Shown: positions 11,191 to 26,161 of the stretch, piece after piece
How the letters are laid out: each line of letters opens with the position of its first letter
Numbering within the stretch: the stretch's first letter is position 1
From: Chrysomallon squamiferum
Lineage: Eukaryota > Mollusca > Gastropoda > Neomphalida > Peltospiridae
DNA: 64,000 nucleotides
Direction: 5' to 3'
Assembly (NCBI GenBank): GCA_012295275.1
Contig: CM022677.1
Span: 14,048,832-14,112,831 of the forward strand
Notes under the pieces: model-generated
What the model was told of the DNA's origin: nothing
Database searches by the model: none
What the model saw: only the letters and a program-made list of their open reading frames with translations
Translations under genes and position numbers: made by a program

Positions 11191-11404
11191 AAGATGATGA
11201 GCTGACAGCACCAGCTATATGTGAGTTGAGATCGAATGATGTAATGGAGATAGCTCAGGACCTGTGTGAGTCACTCAGAAGAGAAAAACGACTCAAATTC
11301 AGAGTACAAGAGTTAGTGGCTGCTCTAGAGAAAATCTCTAAAAACTCAGAAATCAGACATCAGCAGTCAGCAGAGTTTGTCAATGACCTGAAACGAGCTA
11401 ACAG
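11184..11404 (+). CDS. MCC: MCC homologue exon (NSEIRHQQSAEFVNDL)
   Basis: It encodes DDEDDELTAPAICELRSNDV, MEIAQDLCESLRREKRLKFR, VQELVAALEKIS and KNSEIRHQQSAEFVNDLKRA. The second half is nearly identical to vertebrate MCC (RVQELVSALERLTKSSEIRH, then QQSAEFVNDLKRANS). This region belongs to the MCC/USHBP1 family domain that carries the C-terminal coiled coil. The acceptor is cag and the donor is aacag/gtaaac. No stops occur, and it ends with two bases carried over. Confidence 0.95.
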
Positions 11405-11729
11405 GTAAACATACAGGTGTATGCATGTCATGCATAATCTACATGTTCTACACTAAACATTGGTCTATGCAAACACATACACACATTTCAAACAGAAATT
11501 CAAATTATATTTAGAGACATTTTTATTATAAACTTATTGTGTGAATATTATAATTATATAAACAGTATATAAATTGACATAATGTCATTGGTTTTTCTGT
11601 CTGGGATTTTTTGTGGAAGAGTTTTTTGTGCAGTACTAAAATCACTTTTACTAATATTGTTGTTATTAACATTTATATATTTCTAACATAAATTTTTATT
11701 TTATTTTTGTTTTGTTTTGTTTTGTAATG

Positions 11730-12134
11730 TTTTGTAGTGATAGCATTAGTATTTCTGTAATATAATTGACATATCTAATCTTTATTTTACTTTATTTTTT
11801 GCCCTGTAATGTCTTGATATCATTATTATTCTAATGTTTTTAATTTTATTTTTGTAATATAAATAATTTAATTTTACATCTTCTTATTTCACTTTATTTT
11901 ATAAAGCATTGCTTTATTATTTTTATTTTTAAATCAAATTAACATAATAGTTACATAGCTTTTTAATTTTATTTTTGTAGTTCCTTTATATGATTAGTAT
12001 TTTTGTAACATAAATAACATATTCTAATTTTATATTCTTTTCATTTTCCTTTGTTTTCCCCATAGTGCCTTAATACTATAAACTAATTTTAAATAATAAT
12101 CTTTTATTTTATTTTATTTTATTTTTATTTATTT

Positions 12135-12166
<32 letters not shown>

Positions 12167-12175
12167 GTGCCTTGA
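11730..12175. repeat. Diverged copies of the last-exon acceptor, plus poly(T)
   Basis: Pieces like TTTTGTAG/TGATAGCATTAG (about 11736), CCTGTAATGTCTTGATATCA (about 11803) and CCATAGTGCCTTAATACTAT (about 12061) precede the true junction TTTACAG/TGCCTTGATATCAGCG at 12168. They resemble ever closer copies of the acceptor plus exon start. A run of about 30 Ts directly precedes the real acceptor. Confidence 0.6.
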
Positions 12176-12348
12176 TATCAGCGTTTGATAAAGCAAAGAA
12201 GAAGTACCAGAGCAAGCTGAAGAAACTTGAGACTCAGTTACAGGGGATGACAGATCGCTACGAGAGACAGATAAAACTGCTCAAACAAAGAATTGAAGTG
12301 CTTGAGATAGACACTGTTAGGCCACCAACCAATGAGACTTCATTATAG
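12168..12348 (+). CDS. MCC: MCC homologue terminal exon, ends in PDZ-binding tail
   Basis: With the carried-over AG the exon reads SALISAFDKAKKKYQSKLKK, then LETQLQGMTDRYERQIKLLK and QRIEVLEIDTVRPPTNETSL, then TAG at 12346-12348. Vertebrate MCC ends ANSNLVAAYEKAKKKHQNKL, MLKQRIALLEEENSRPHTNE, TSL. The C-terminal -E-T-S-L is the class I PDZ ligand through which MCC binds PDZ proteins such as Scribble (family knowledge). This tail settles the gene identity and shows purifying constraint at the 3' end. In the family the protein is a cytoplasmic/cortical coiled-coil regulator linked to Wnt signalling and cell migration. Confidence 0.96.
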
Positions 12349-13751
12349 CAGATCTGGGATTTTAAATTAACCAATCACTATGATTGTAACAAAATTCTGA
12401 GAGTTCTGTTATCCAGTCACTGTGTCTGTAAGAAAAGAGTGGTTAAAAAAGTTTGTTATTTACCAATCATGTAACCATGGTGATCTGAGAGTTAAAAATA
12501 GCCAGTCATGGTGTCTGTAATAAAAGACTGGCCACTGATCTGTAATAAACCAATCATCATGAATGTAACAAATGACCTGACCAAAAGATTTGGAATTAAC
12601 CAATCAGTGTTGTTCTTGAAAAATTCAGGCCAGAGAAATATTGGCATACATTATTCAATACCTTGGACCATTCAAACAAATGTGCAAATGAAACATTATT
12701 GTGAAAGAACTTTGTGTTTATTTTGACCAACGTCTGTGACCAAAATGAACAAAACAGACATTACAGAAAACACTTCATTTAAATTACCATTGATGATCTA
12801 AAGAAAATGTTTGTGTGAATCAGTGTCAAAGGATCACCGGTTACATCTGAAGAAACAATACAACACAGTGGTACAACACACTAGCCAGTGAAATCTTATT
12901 ACAGGAAACAGTCTCAGAAAAAATGAATTGTTCATCTTACCAGATTTTTGTACATATTTGTTAATGTTTTAGTGGATTTACATTTTAAACTCAGCACTTG
13001 AATCAAACAGTGAAAACTGTGCACAGAAAAACTCTTTTTAATTATAAATGAAATCCTGAGAGGTGATTGGATTGTCAGCTGACCAATGAAAATAGGAATG
13101 GCTTTAATAATTAACCAATGAAATTATTTATTTATTAGAGCTTCTGGCCAGTCAAACAGTAGAATAGATCTGAGCTTTAACCAATGAACAATCCTGTTTT
13201 ATAACATGACATCAGACAAAGAAAAATATCACATAAAAATTAAAATGTCAGTTTTATATCACATTTGATATTTATGTATTATCTATAAAAATATATGTGA
13301 CAACTGTTTTTAAACCAATGAAAATGATTTTCTCAGACATATTAGCCAATCAAAAGTAGTTTACTATCTGTATTGATCATTGAAAACAGATGTATCTATT
13401 TTATCTTTTTTTAAATATTGACTTTGTAATTCACTCTTAGTGAACATGAAAAAAATATCTTACTGTAATTTTATATTTAAACCATCCTATATTATAATAT
13501 TTTCAATGGATTGGTTAATTATATAGTATGAATATTTTTATTAAGTGTTTAAGAACATTATTTGAGTCATTTCTGTAATGATAATGACAGAAAATAGACT
13601 CTTTGAAGTTAATGTCTTATATCAAATGGTGAAATGTAAAAATTCTATTATTATTTTTATTTTTATTATTATTATTATTATTATTCTTATTATTATTATT
13701 ATTATGCTATTATGCTAATAATATTAAGATAATTATTGTTATTACAACTTC

Positions 13752-13803
<52 letters not shown>

Positions 13804-14174
13804 ATTACTGTCATTAGTATTATTATATTATTATTACTTCCACTACTACTACTACTGTTAGCAAAATAATTCTTATTAATATTCACCATCTTTGATTTTA
13901 ACTAAATGGGGTAATGCTGTATTTGTTTCATCATGATATTACACCAGCTGTTAGGCTTTTTTTAATTCACAAGTGTTGAAAATATTTGTTATTAGCTGAT
14001 TATATGCAAAACTTATTTGTGATATGTGTCTTCATTATGCATAATTAGAATCACACTGAATTGTTTGTGGCACTCTAACATCATGAAAAGTGATCTAATT
14101 TTTTTTTTATATAAATATGTTTTCAAAAGTGCTGTTTTGCTAAGTGAGAGATGATTCTTGTATTATTAAACAAA
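12349..14174 (+). other. MCC 3' UTR/flank with recurrent CCAAT phrases
   Basis: After the stop, phrases such as AACCAATCA, CAATCACTATGATTGTAACA and CCAGTCA-TG-TGTCTGTAA recur at roughly 50-100 bp spacing from about 12370 to 13350. At least nine contain CCAAT followed by CA or GA. They look like a degenerate minisatellite. Possible poly(A) signals (AATAAA or a near variant) occur near 12543 and 14217, and I cannot choose between them. A small open frame at 12508-12726 falls inside the repeats, and I do not believe it. Confidence 0.55.
13752..13800. repeat. (ATT)n microsatellite
   Basis: A perfect ATT run, flanked on both sides (about 13645-13715 and 13803-13856) by degenerate ATT/ACT trinucleotide sequence. 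Confidence 0.9.
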
Positions 14175-17732
<3,558 letters not shown>

Positions 17733-18060
17733 AAAACTGGGTGAAAAATTTAAAAGTAAATCACATTTTGTTTTGAAATTTATCTTGCAATTTAGTATTT
17801 TTAAACGAGACTTTAAGAATAATAATCATAATTAAAACAAATAATAACGAATTGATGAATTAGGTATTATATTTAATAAAAAAAGAAATGAAATTAAACA
17901 AAGTAACTAAATTAATTACTTAATTAACTAAATTAATAAGTAAATAAATAATATAACTAATTATCTGTTTATTTATCAATTCATGTAAAGAAAGAAATGT
18001 CTGTGGACTTTCAACTTCAAAACAGTTAAAGTGAAACTAATTTAGCAGACAGTTTGAAGT

Positions 18061-20032
18061 TTACTTTTTACACCATGTAAATATTTTTATTTCTCCCATG
18101 AACTCTCCCACGTACAATTTGTTGTCATCACAACAGACAGACCAAGGTCCGGACAGTCCATCCTGGTCAGTGAGGATGTCACGTGTAATGTTACCATCTC
18201 GTGACAACTGAACAACACAATTTCTATTTAAATCACAAACAAAAATATTTCCCTCCCTGTCACATGTAACACCTGCAAGTCTCTCAGTTTGTCTGAATCA
18301 CGTGACTTCCATTTGACGTCACCTGATGACGTCACACAAAATAAACTGTTTAGATTTTCTCTCTTTGACACAACAATCAGACATTGATCGTGAACTGTGA
18401 GTCTGCACGGACTGGGGATCAAATCTGTTGAGATAGAATTAATGAGCTGACCACTGTCTGTCAGTATGTCCAAGCACTGACTATTGTAACCAGTGACCGC
18501 GAGACGGTTGCCAGGTAACACAGCGATATACCGATACTTTTTATCAGTGTTAACTGTTTTTACCAGTTTGAAGTTTTTCAAATTTAAAAACAACATTTTA
18601 CTTTCATCTGGCAGAGCAACAACAACAACAACATCACCCCGCTGATCACGTGATTCAGCAAGACCCCATGGTTGAGATGAAGTTTTGTATCTTTTTATCA
18701 GTGATTTTCTTTCTAAACAAAAACATTTTACACATTCATTGAAAATATCACTAACAACAATTTTACTTTTGTCTGCACCTGACACCAGCAGGGAAACCAG
18801 ACAAGGATTTAATTTATCTTTTTGTGTTTTTATGTTAATGGTGTCTGTGTGTTTGAGTGTGTCCGTTAGTCTGTCTATCTGTGTGTCTGTATGTTGTGTT
18901 TCCGTGTCAATTGTGTCTGTGTGTTTGAGTGTGTCTATCTGTGTGTCTGTTTGGATGTTTTTGGATATTTCTCCAATGTGGACTGACATTTCTGCCTTTT
19001 TGTCAGATTTTATCAGATTTATTTTAAACTTTGCTTTTTCTATTTGGGAACGAGATTTGGACAGAAACTCGGAAGTTGTGTTTTGAAGTTTGGTGAATTT
19101 TAAAATGTTAATTTTTATATCTGACTCTGATTTTCTTGTCAGCAAATCTTCCCCCAATTTTATCATTTTTTCGTTTTCCTCAATCAGATGTTTGTGTTCA
19201 TTGAATAATTTGTCTATTTCTGAGTTTACAAAGTTCTGAGATTTTTCTATTTCTCTTATTAACCTGTCTTGTTCTTTGTGGACTGCGGCAGTAAAATCTG
19301 TGATTAGTGTGTTACCAATCCTTCTGACCTCTTCTGTGGTGTCCACGACGTTGATGTCGACGGCTTGGCGAAGTTGCTCAATCATATCATCCATCTCTGT
19401 CTGAAGAATTTCTTTAAAGGTTTTGAGACTTTCAGAAACAGAACTCAGAAGTGACATGTGATCTCCCTTTTGAGCTGAAGTAAGTAAATAAATAAATAAA
19501 TAATCAATCAGTCAATTAATTAATTAACTAGAACTACTATTATTAATAAAGGTATGCCTACAATGTGAAGTTTTAGAATTTATTTGATCAACTACTTTAA
19601 AAATCTGAGTAGAAAAATGTCATAAATAAAGTTTCCTCTATTTCTTTAGGTTGTGATGGTTAATATCTTTAGTTAAACAATCACTAAATTTTTTCTTTTT
19701 TTAGTATTTTATTGTAACGAATCTAAACACAACACTGCTGACTCACAAAACTTTGACTGTAGCCGATCATTAGCGGCGTTCTGTAGTGAATGGTTTATAG
19801 GGAATTGATCTGCCCATGTATTCACTGGTTTCGAGCTGTCTGGGATGTGGACATCCTGCCTGCAGAACGGGCAGGTGATTTTTATGTCGTTGTTGTTGTA
19901 ATTATGACTTATATAGTCCTGCAGGCATTTGCTGCAGAACGAATGTCCACAGTTTAACATTCGCGGCTTCTTGAAAAGTTCCCTACAAATGCAGCACGAA
20001 AGATTTTCATCAGAGTTTGCAGCTGTTGCCAT
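18061..20032 (-). pseudogene. TRIM-like RING/coiled-coil/propeller gene, copy A, 1-nt frameshift
   Basis: There are two coding exons on the minus strand. Exon 1 (20032-19747, 286 nt) starts MATAANSDENLSCCIC and carries a C3HC4 RING: Cys13, Cys16, Cys28, His30, Cys33, Cys36, Cys54, Cys57. The donor is TTTT/gtgagt. Exon 2 (19474-18061, acceptor tacttcag) encodes a long coiled coil (begins QKGDHMSLLSSVSES) and a beta-propeller region. Near 18274 one base is missing relative to copy B (CCTGCAAG against CCTCTCAAG). The frame then leaves the family sequence and stops at 18228, giving about 510 residues without the last propeller blade. The homologous tail continues in the other frame down to the TAA at 18061-18063. 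A Thr/Asp/His-rich linker (about 18830-18960) is expanded by 28 residues relative to copy B. It may still be expressed as a truncated protein. Confidence 0.85.
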
Positions 20033-20162
20033 ATCTGTGAATAACAATAACAATAATATTAATAAATAAATAAATAAATAAATAACAATAATAACAACAG
20101 CAACAACATAGAAGAATAAGAGAAGATAAAAAGGAAAATACAGAGAAAGAAAAATGTAACTA

Positions 20163-20164
<2 letters not shown>

Positions 20165-20208
<44 letters not shown>
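20165..20208. repeat. (AAT)n microsatellite followed by (AAAT)n
   Basis: An AAT run directly followed by AAAT repeats to about 20250. Shorter (AAAT)n runs occur at 20060-20085 and 20410-20435. They lie upstream of exon 1 of the minus-strand TRIM-like gene, and they create the long Leu/Ile/Phe/Tyr reading frame that artificially extends its N-terminus. Confidence 0.9.
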
Positions 20209-20245
<37 letters not shown>

Positions 20246-20943
20246 AAACAAGAGATAACAAGAATAGCAGTTCATTCGTTCAAAAGTTTATTTTATCAAA
20301 ACCAAAACAAACAAAACTAAAATTTAATCTTGTGACAAAAAATAAAGTTTTCCGTTTAGAAAAAGGGACAACAGATATACTGTAATAAATTAATAAATGA
20401 AAAAACATAAAATAAATAAATAAATAAATAAATTTAATTATGAAATGTCCATGAATGCTGCAAGGTAATTTCACACACCATTTGTTCATTCATTTACCCA
20501 GCCCACACATTTTCATGATGAAACTCGAATGTGGACAATGAAAGAAACTTGACATTCACAGAAGTAATGTATTCAGTGTAATAACAACGAAAATTTTCAT
20601 AGTAAACGAATGAATGACTGATTGTTACTGAACATTATTTTATTAACGTCGAACTCAACAAATGTTTAATCTGCAGTTAAATGGCTTCATTCATTGATAA
20701 AGTAATCGAGAAAGATAAATGCGACAACACATCGCCAGACACTACTTTTCTCTGACCACTGAGCCACACCCTCCACTCTAACACAAAACAATTTTGTACA
20801 GAAATTTTATTATGAAAATAACCTAGATTACTGTTTTATTTTATAATATCTTACACTAACGAAATAACAAGAACAACAACAACAAAAAAAAAATCATAAA
20901 TAATGATAATAATAATAATAATAATAATAATAAATCTTCTTAC

Positions 20944-21119
20944 CTTTGTCTTAAGAAATGAAAATGTTAACACCTGCAAACAGTTCTCTTCTATTCGTCT
21001 GCAATGTCAGTTTGCTGGCGGAGAAGTTGGTTTTGACAGACGTCACTCGGTGAGTGGAATATACCAATTTCAATAAATGGGTGGACGCCTTGAAATTTTC
21101 TAGAACACTTTTGTTTCTT
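20944..21119 (-). other. Putative non-coding 5' exon of TRIM copy A
   Basis: On the minus strand a T-rich acceptor (tttttttttcag) precedes 176 bases that end in a strong donor (acaaag/gtaaga). An in-frame stop near the 3' end (in ...CATTTCTTAAGAC...) makes it non-coding relative to the TRIM start. Exon 1 of the TRIM gene has its own acceptor (ttgttattcacag) two bases before the ATG, which requires an upstream exon of this kind. Copies with the same length and splice sites exist at 42486-42661 and 31419-31594. Confidence 0.55.
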
Positions 21120-21164
21120 CTGAAAAAAAAAGTAATCGTGTTCGTTTTAAATGCTTTTCTTAAA

Positions 21165-21406
21165 CTAAACATCAGTAAAAGTAACAACTACCTTAACATA
21201 GATAGAGCAGTTCATTAATTTTTAAAATGCGTGTTACAGTCTATCACACCTGTGGTAATAATAGACACAGCCACTGGTTTGTAGAAGGTCGGAGAAAAAT
21301 AATACATTTAGCCGCCAAAATTTTATCGTGTTTAAACTTGAATAGTGAACTGGCGGTTTCAAGTCTTTCGTAAGATATATAAATAAACTGTACGAATGAA
21401 AATCAG

Positions 21407-21466
<60 letters not shown>

Positions 21467-21714
21467 AATATATGGTTTATAAACTAAATAATTCAGTATA
21501 TTATGATACATATTTCATTAGCTAACTTATCTAAACACATACTATTTGTTTCCATGCATGAATGAGAGAGAGCATTTCTTAAGTGTTTGACAATGTCATG
21601 TTCATTCAAGTGCACAAAGGAGTGTCACGTTTATTCAAATTATCACAAATACACGCAAACTATTATTTTTTGAAACGTTTAAAAAATTATTCTAATAACA
21701 GAGATTAATATAAA

Positions 21715-21754
<40 letters not shown>

Positions 21755-21760
21755 TAATAG
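21165..21760. repeat. Dispersed upstream element (copy 1), with (CA)n and (CT)n
   Basis: It begins AAACATCAGTAAAAGTAACA and contains CAGTTCATTAATTTTTAAAA, TGCGTGTTACAGTCTATCAC, a (CA)n run (21408-21458), CATGCATGAATGAGAGAGAG and a short (CT)n run (21717-21754). Full or partial copies lie at 24420-25060, 31640-31813, 34895-34965 and 42700-43302. A donor-like AAG/GTAGTT on the minus strand (near 21190) suggests it may include the first transcribed exon of the TRIM genes. Confidence 0.75.
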
Positions 21761-22391
21761 TAATATATATATTCCTTTATTATATAAATTTTATTTCATT
21801 CTCTTTAAGATAAATAAATAAATAAATAAATAAAGACAGAAACAAAGAAACGATTAAATTCATGAAATTATAATATTATATATTTTATTATTTAGCTAAA
21901 GCAAGCAAGTATATTTCTGTTTGAATCAGAGAGCAATTCTCAAATATTTGGAAATAGGGAATTGAAAGAGGATTGAATATTATGTCAGCAGTGTTACTAG
22001 CTGACAAATATACGTAACACAATTGTTTTGTAAGTATTTTAATTTAACACATGTTGCAGTTTACCTTACGTATTTGTTAGAAAGGTGTTAACTTTCATAT
22101 CATTCTTGATTCACATATGTACATATATGAGAATAGTGTCTCTGAATAAAACCGTCACACTTTTGTCATCTTGTTGATATTGTGAATGAATGTTTTTTTT
22201 TTTTTTTTTTGAACCAGATTATCTGAAAACCATGAGTACAAAAACGTCCTACAGACCAGTATGAATAATACAAGTTATCGCTTCGCTGGTTTTCATAGCC
22301 TTTCAGTTAGCTCTCTCATATAGTGATGATAAACGATGCAGTACAAAGTCAAAGCATTTTCCAATGTCGTTGTTTCAAATATCAAATACTT

Positions 22392-22438
<47 letters not shown>

Positions 22439-22883
22439 TGTACGAGTAGTAGTAGTAGTAGTGGTACTATTAGTACTACTACTACTACTAATAATAATAC
22501 AATCTAAAATGTTTGAAAAAGTTTGGATTTTATAACAACATAACCCTATCCATATTCACAACAAATTCTACTCCACAAAACTGTTAATAAAAATTGCTGA
22601 ATTTTTGTTATGTTATTCAACCTGAGTGTATTCTGTTACAGCCACTGTCTCACGACATGTGTATCAGATAATTATTAACGTGTTTCTTTTTGTCCACACA
22701 GTGGAAAACAGAAGACATTCTTGGTGTTACTGATACGTGTGTAAAGTGTAGTGCGCCTGTAAGCTACATTCTAATCATTACAGAATATAAAATGAAACAA
22801 AATAAGTAGTATTAGTCAGTTAGACATTATTCATGATTACTTTTCAAAACTGCAAAGGCAGAAACTTAGCTGATGCAGGAAAT

Positions 22884-22988
<105 letters not shown>

Positions 22989-23221
22989 AGAAAGCTAAAC
23001 ACCAAAAGAATATAATGTTTTTCTAAATAAATAAACAAAAATGAAACAAAACAAATAAAAACATTTGCAATATTATTGAAATAAATTGCATTAAATAACA
23101 AGTAAATGTCAAACCATTTAACATTATAATGTTTTCAATGTTGCTGTTGGATCTCTGTCTATGTGTCTGTATGACCAGCTATCTTTCTCAATTTTATTTG
23201 TCACCATTAATTTCTACAAAT

Positions 23222-23340
23222 CTCAATACCGGCCCTATCGCCCTTCTCTTATTATGTGAATCATCCCTTGTTTAAACTTTGAACGTGCACAGTTTAACAT
23301 TTTATTTCTAAGATTTCAGGTAGTCACGTTTCTCTTCTCG
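23222..23340. repeat. Dispersed CCGGCCCT element, diverged copy
   Basis: It starts CTCAATACCGGCCCT, then reads TGTGAATCATCCCTT and AACGTGCACAGTTTAA, and leads into GTAGTCACGTTTCTC. It is a diverged relative of the copies at 23686, 27137 and 44720. Confidence 0.6.
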
Positions 23341-23488
23341 AATATTCCTTTTGTTTTCTTTACACTACAAGTTCTCTTGTTCTTACTTCTGTATTCATTA
23401 TTTATATATTTATGTTTGTATTTATTTATTCATTTCTGTGTATTCTTTTACATATTTTTTCGTTGTTTGCACACGTATGAATAAGACA

Positions 23489-23490
<2 letters not shown>

Positions 23491-23536
<46 letters not shown>
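23491..23536. repeat. (TA)n microsatellite
   Basis: A perfect TA run following GACAGGA. The same flank plus TA run occurs in copy B at 44383-44447, and in inverted form near 35080-35105. Confidence 0.95.
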
Positions 23537-23543
<7 letters not shown>

Positions 23544-23644
23544 AATACATTTATATATGTAATATAAATAAATAAATCAAAAATAAATAAATAAATAAAT
23601 AAATAAATAAAAATAAATAAATAAATAACAAACAAAATAAAACA

Positions 23645-23975
23645 AAATATATGGTTTTGTTCCTCATCCTAAAAACACTGACGTCTCAGTACCGGCCCTG
23701 TTCCCCTCCTCTGTGATTATTGTGAATCAGTCCCTTGCTCCAACTAACTCGAGCGTGCATAGAGAAGAAAAAGATTAAATATGATTTGTAACTTTGGGCT
23801 TTAAAAGACGAGTTTAGGGATCTCCAGTGTTTTATCCAGTTTAGTATCTAGTCACGTTTTTGAGATATCAGTTACTATGTTTTGTTGTTTGTACGTAGTA
23901 ATGAGAGAGGGGGTCAAAGAACATCCTTCATATCTGTGAATAGAACATTTTATACAATGTGTCATACAGTAGTAG
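23645..23975. repeat. ~330-bp direct repeat, copy 1
   Basis: It contains TATGGTTTTGTTCCTCATCC, CTCAGTACCGGCCCTGTTCC, GATCTCCAGTGTTTTATCCA and GTCACGTTTTTGAGATATCA. It is close to identical to 27090-27425, and its first 130 bases also occur at 44680-44805. No open frame is shared between the copies. Confidence 0.9.
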
Positions 23976-24419
23976 TAGTAGTAGTAATAATAATAATAAT
24001 AACAACAGCAGCAGCAGCAATAAGAATAGGAAAAAAAATAATAGCAGCAACAATAATAATAATTATAATAATAACAGTAATAGTAATAACAACAACAATA
24101 AAGAAATAATACAATAACATTATAAACAGTAACATCAACGACATAAAACCAACAACAATGATAATAACGCCTTACAGAAATAATCTGTAAAATGAAAATA
24201 AAAAATAAATAAATAAACAACAACAAATAAACAAACAAAAAAAACAAAAAATAAACAAATAACAAAAATAAAAATAAAAATAAAATAATGAAAAACAGTG
24301 CCTCTTATAACTAAGCATGATATGCACTGCGAATTCTGCACACTACATAAAAATCACATGTTGATGATCACTAGCATCATGCGCTAATGTTTATTGTTCC
24401 TGTCTTTGAAATTCTGGTG
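23976..24419. other. Trinucleotide-rich DNA
   Basis: Degenerate AGT/AAT/AGC trinucleotide arrays, then A-rich sequence. Long open frames on both strands here are low-complexity (Cys/Tyr/Ile/Val) artefacts of the repeats. Confidence 0.7.
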
Positions 24420-24664
24420 GTAAAATAAACAGCAGTAAAAGTTACAACTATCTTAATATAGTGCAGTTCATTAATTTTTAAAATGCGTGTTACAGTCTAT
24501 CACACATCTAGTAATAATAAACATAACAACAGTTTTGTAGAAGGACGGAGAAAGATAATACAATTAGCCGCCAAAATTTTATCTTGTTTAAACTTGAATA
24601 GTGAACTGGCGGTTTTGGGTCTTTTCGTAAGATATATAAATAAAGTGTGCGAATGAAAATCAGA

Positions 24665-24709
<45 letters not shown>

Positions 24710-24966
24710 AATATATGGTTTATAAACTAAATAATTCAGTATATTATGGTACATATTTCATTAGCTGACTAATCTAAGCACATATTATTTGTTTCCATGC
24801 ATGAATGAGAGAGAGCATTTCTTAAGTGTTTGACAATGTCATGTTCATTCAAGTGCACAAAGGAGTGTCACGTTTATTAAAATTATCACAAATACACGCA
24901 AACTACAAGTAATATTGTAAATTTGAAACATTTAAAATATTTATTATTTTAATAACAGATTAATAT

Positions 24967-25060
<94 letters not shown>
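24420..25060. repeat. Dispersed upstream element (copy 2), with long (CT)n
   Basis: It repeats 21165-21760 in the same order, including GCGTGTTACAGTCTATCACA, the CA run, CATGCATGAATGAGAGAGAG and a (CT)n run at 24971-25057. The donor-like AAG/GTAGTT of copy 1 is AAG/ATAGTT here, so this copy could not splice in the same way. Confidence 0.85.
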
Positions 25061-26130
25061 ATACACCTGCATAGCTGTGTGCGTGTGTGTGTGTGTGTGT
25101 GTATGTAACAAATCTCAGTAAGTTAAAGTAATTATTTTCTGTCAGTGTAATGAAACTGATTTCTTGCTTTTATTTGTACTTTATTTATTTACTTACTTAC
25201 TTACTTAGTACTTATGTACTCATGTATTTATATATTTATTTTATTTTAAATAAATGTAAATGATGTTATACACTAGAGCGCGGCAGAAAAGGAAAAGTCG
25301 AAATGACAAAAGAAAATCTCCTACGTTTATGCAGAGGTAAGTGAACAGTTTCTCAAGTAAAAAAAACAAAAAAAACAAAACAAAATATATATATATATAT
25401 ATAAATTATATATTATTTATTTATGTGTTTTCTTTATAAAGTTTGGGGTCTTTATTAAATACATCATTATCACGATGAATAATATATTCGAGCGATAAGG
25501 AAGAAGTCACACATACACATACACACATGCACACATACACGCACGACACACACATAAACACACAAACACAAACATAGACATATAAAACATACACTCACAT
25601 ACACACACACTGGAAAGATCGTAATCTGAAAATGAACGACGAACTGGATGATACTGGATATGGTTAAAATAATAAAAGAAATAATACACAACTATTAGAC
25701 ATAAAAATAAGTTGGCATTTAATCAGGTATACGAACTGGCACGTCAGTGTTCATAGTGTATATGTTCAGTTTAACAGAAATTTACATTCTATTTGTTTAC
25801 CGAGGTGGAACATACCTGAACCTGTTTAGTCACGTTTTCAACACACGCAGTCATAAATGTATAAAATAATTAATTCAATACAAATCAAAAGTGGGTAGCG
25901 AAGTAAAAAGAAAATCTTTTCTAAAATTTATCATAAGCGTTAATTATAAATAAATATATTAGTTAATAAACAAATAAATAAAGTAATTAACAGATTTATT
26001 GTTATCAGCAGTTGTATACATTTAGTGATAATGGTAGTAAAAGTATTAGTTTTATTACTAGTAGTTGTTGCTACTATACAATGTTTTATCCATTATTTAT
26101 TTTTAAATGAATTAATTAATTAATTTATTT

Positions 26131-26161
<31 letters not shown>

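Noticed and set aside
20033-20275. Hydrophobic Leu-rich N-terminus upstream of MATAANSDEN that could look like a membrane segment
   Set aside because: It comes from (AAT)n/(AAAT)n repeats before an acceptor that sits two bases upstream of the chosen ATG.
23852-24265. 137-codon minus-strand Cys/Tyr/Ile-rich frame (and similar frames at 1205-1528, 35302-35599, 46841-47134 and 48229-48540)
   Set aside because: Derived from degenerate trinucleotide arrays; the composition is that of the repeat and there is no conserved motif.
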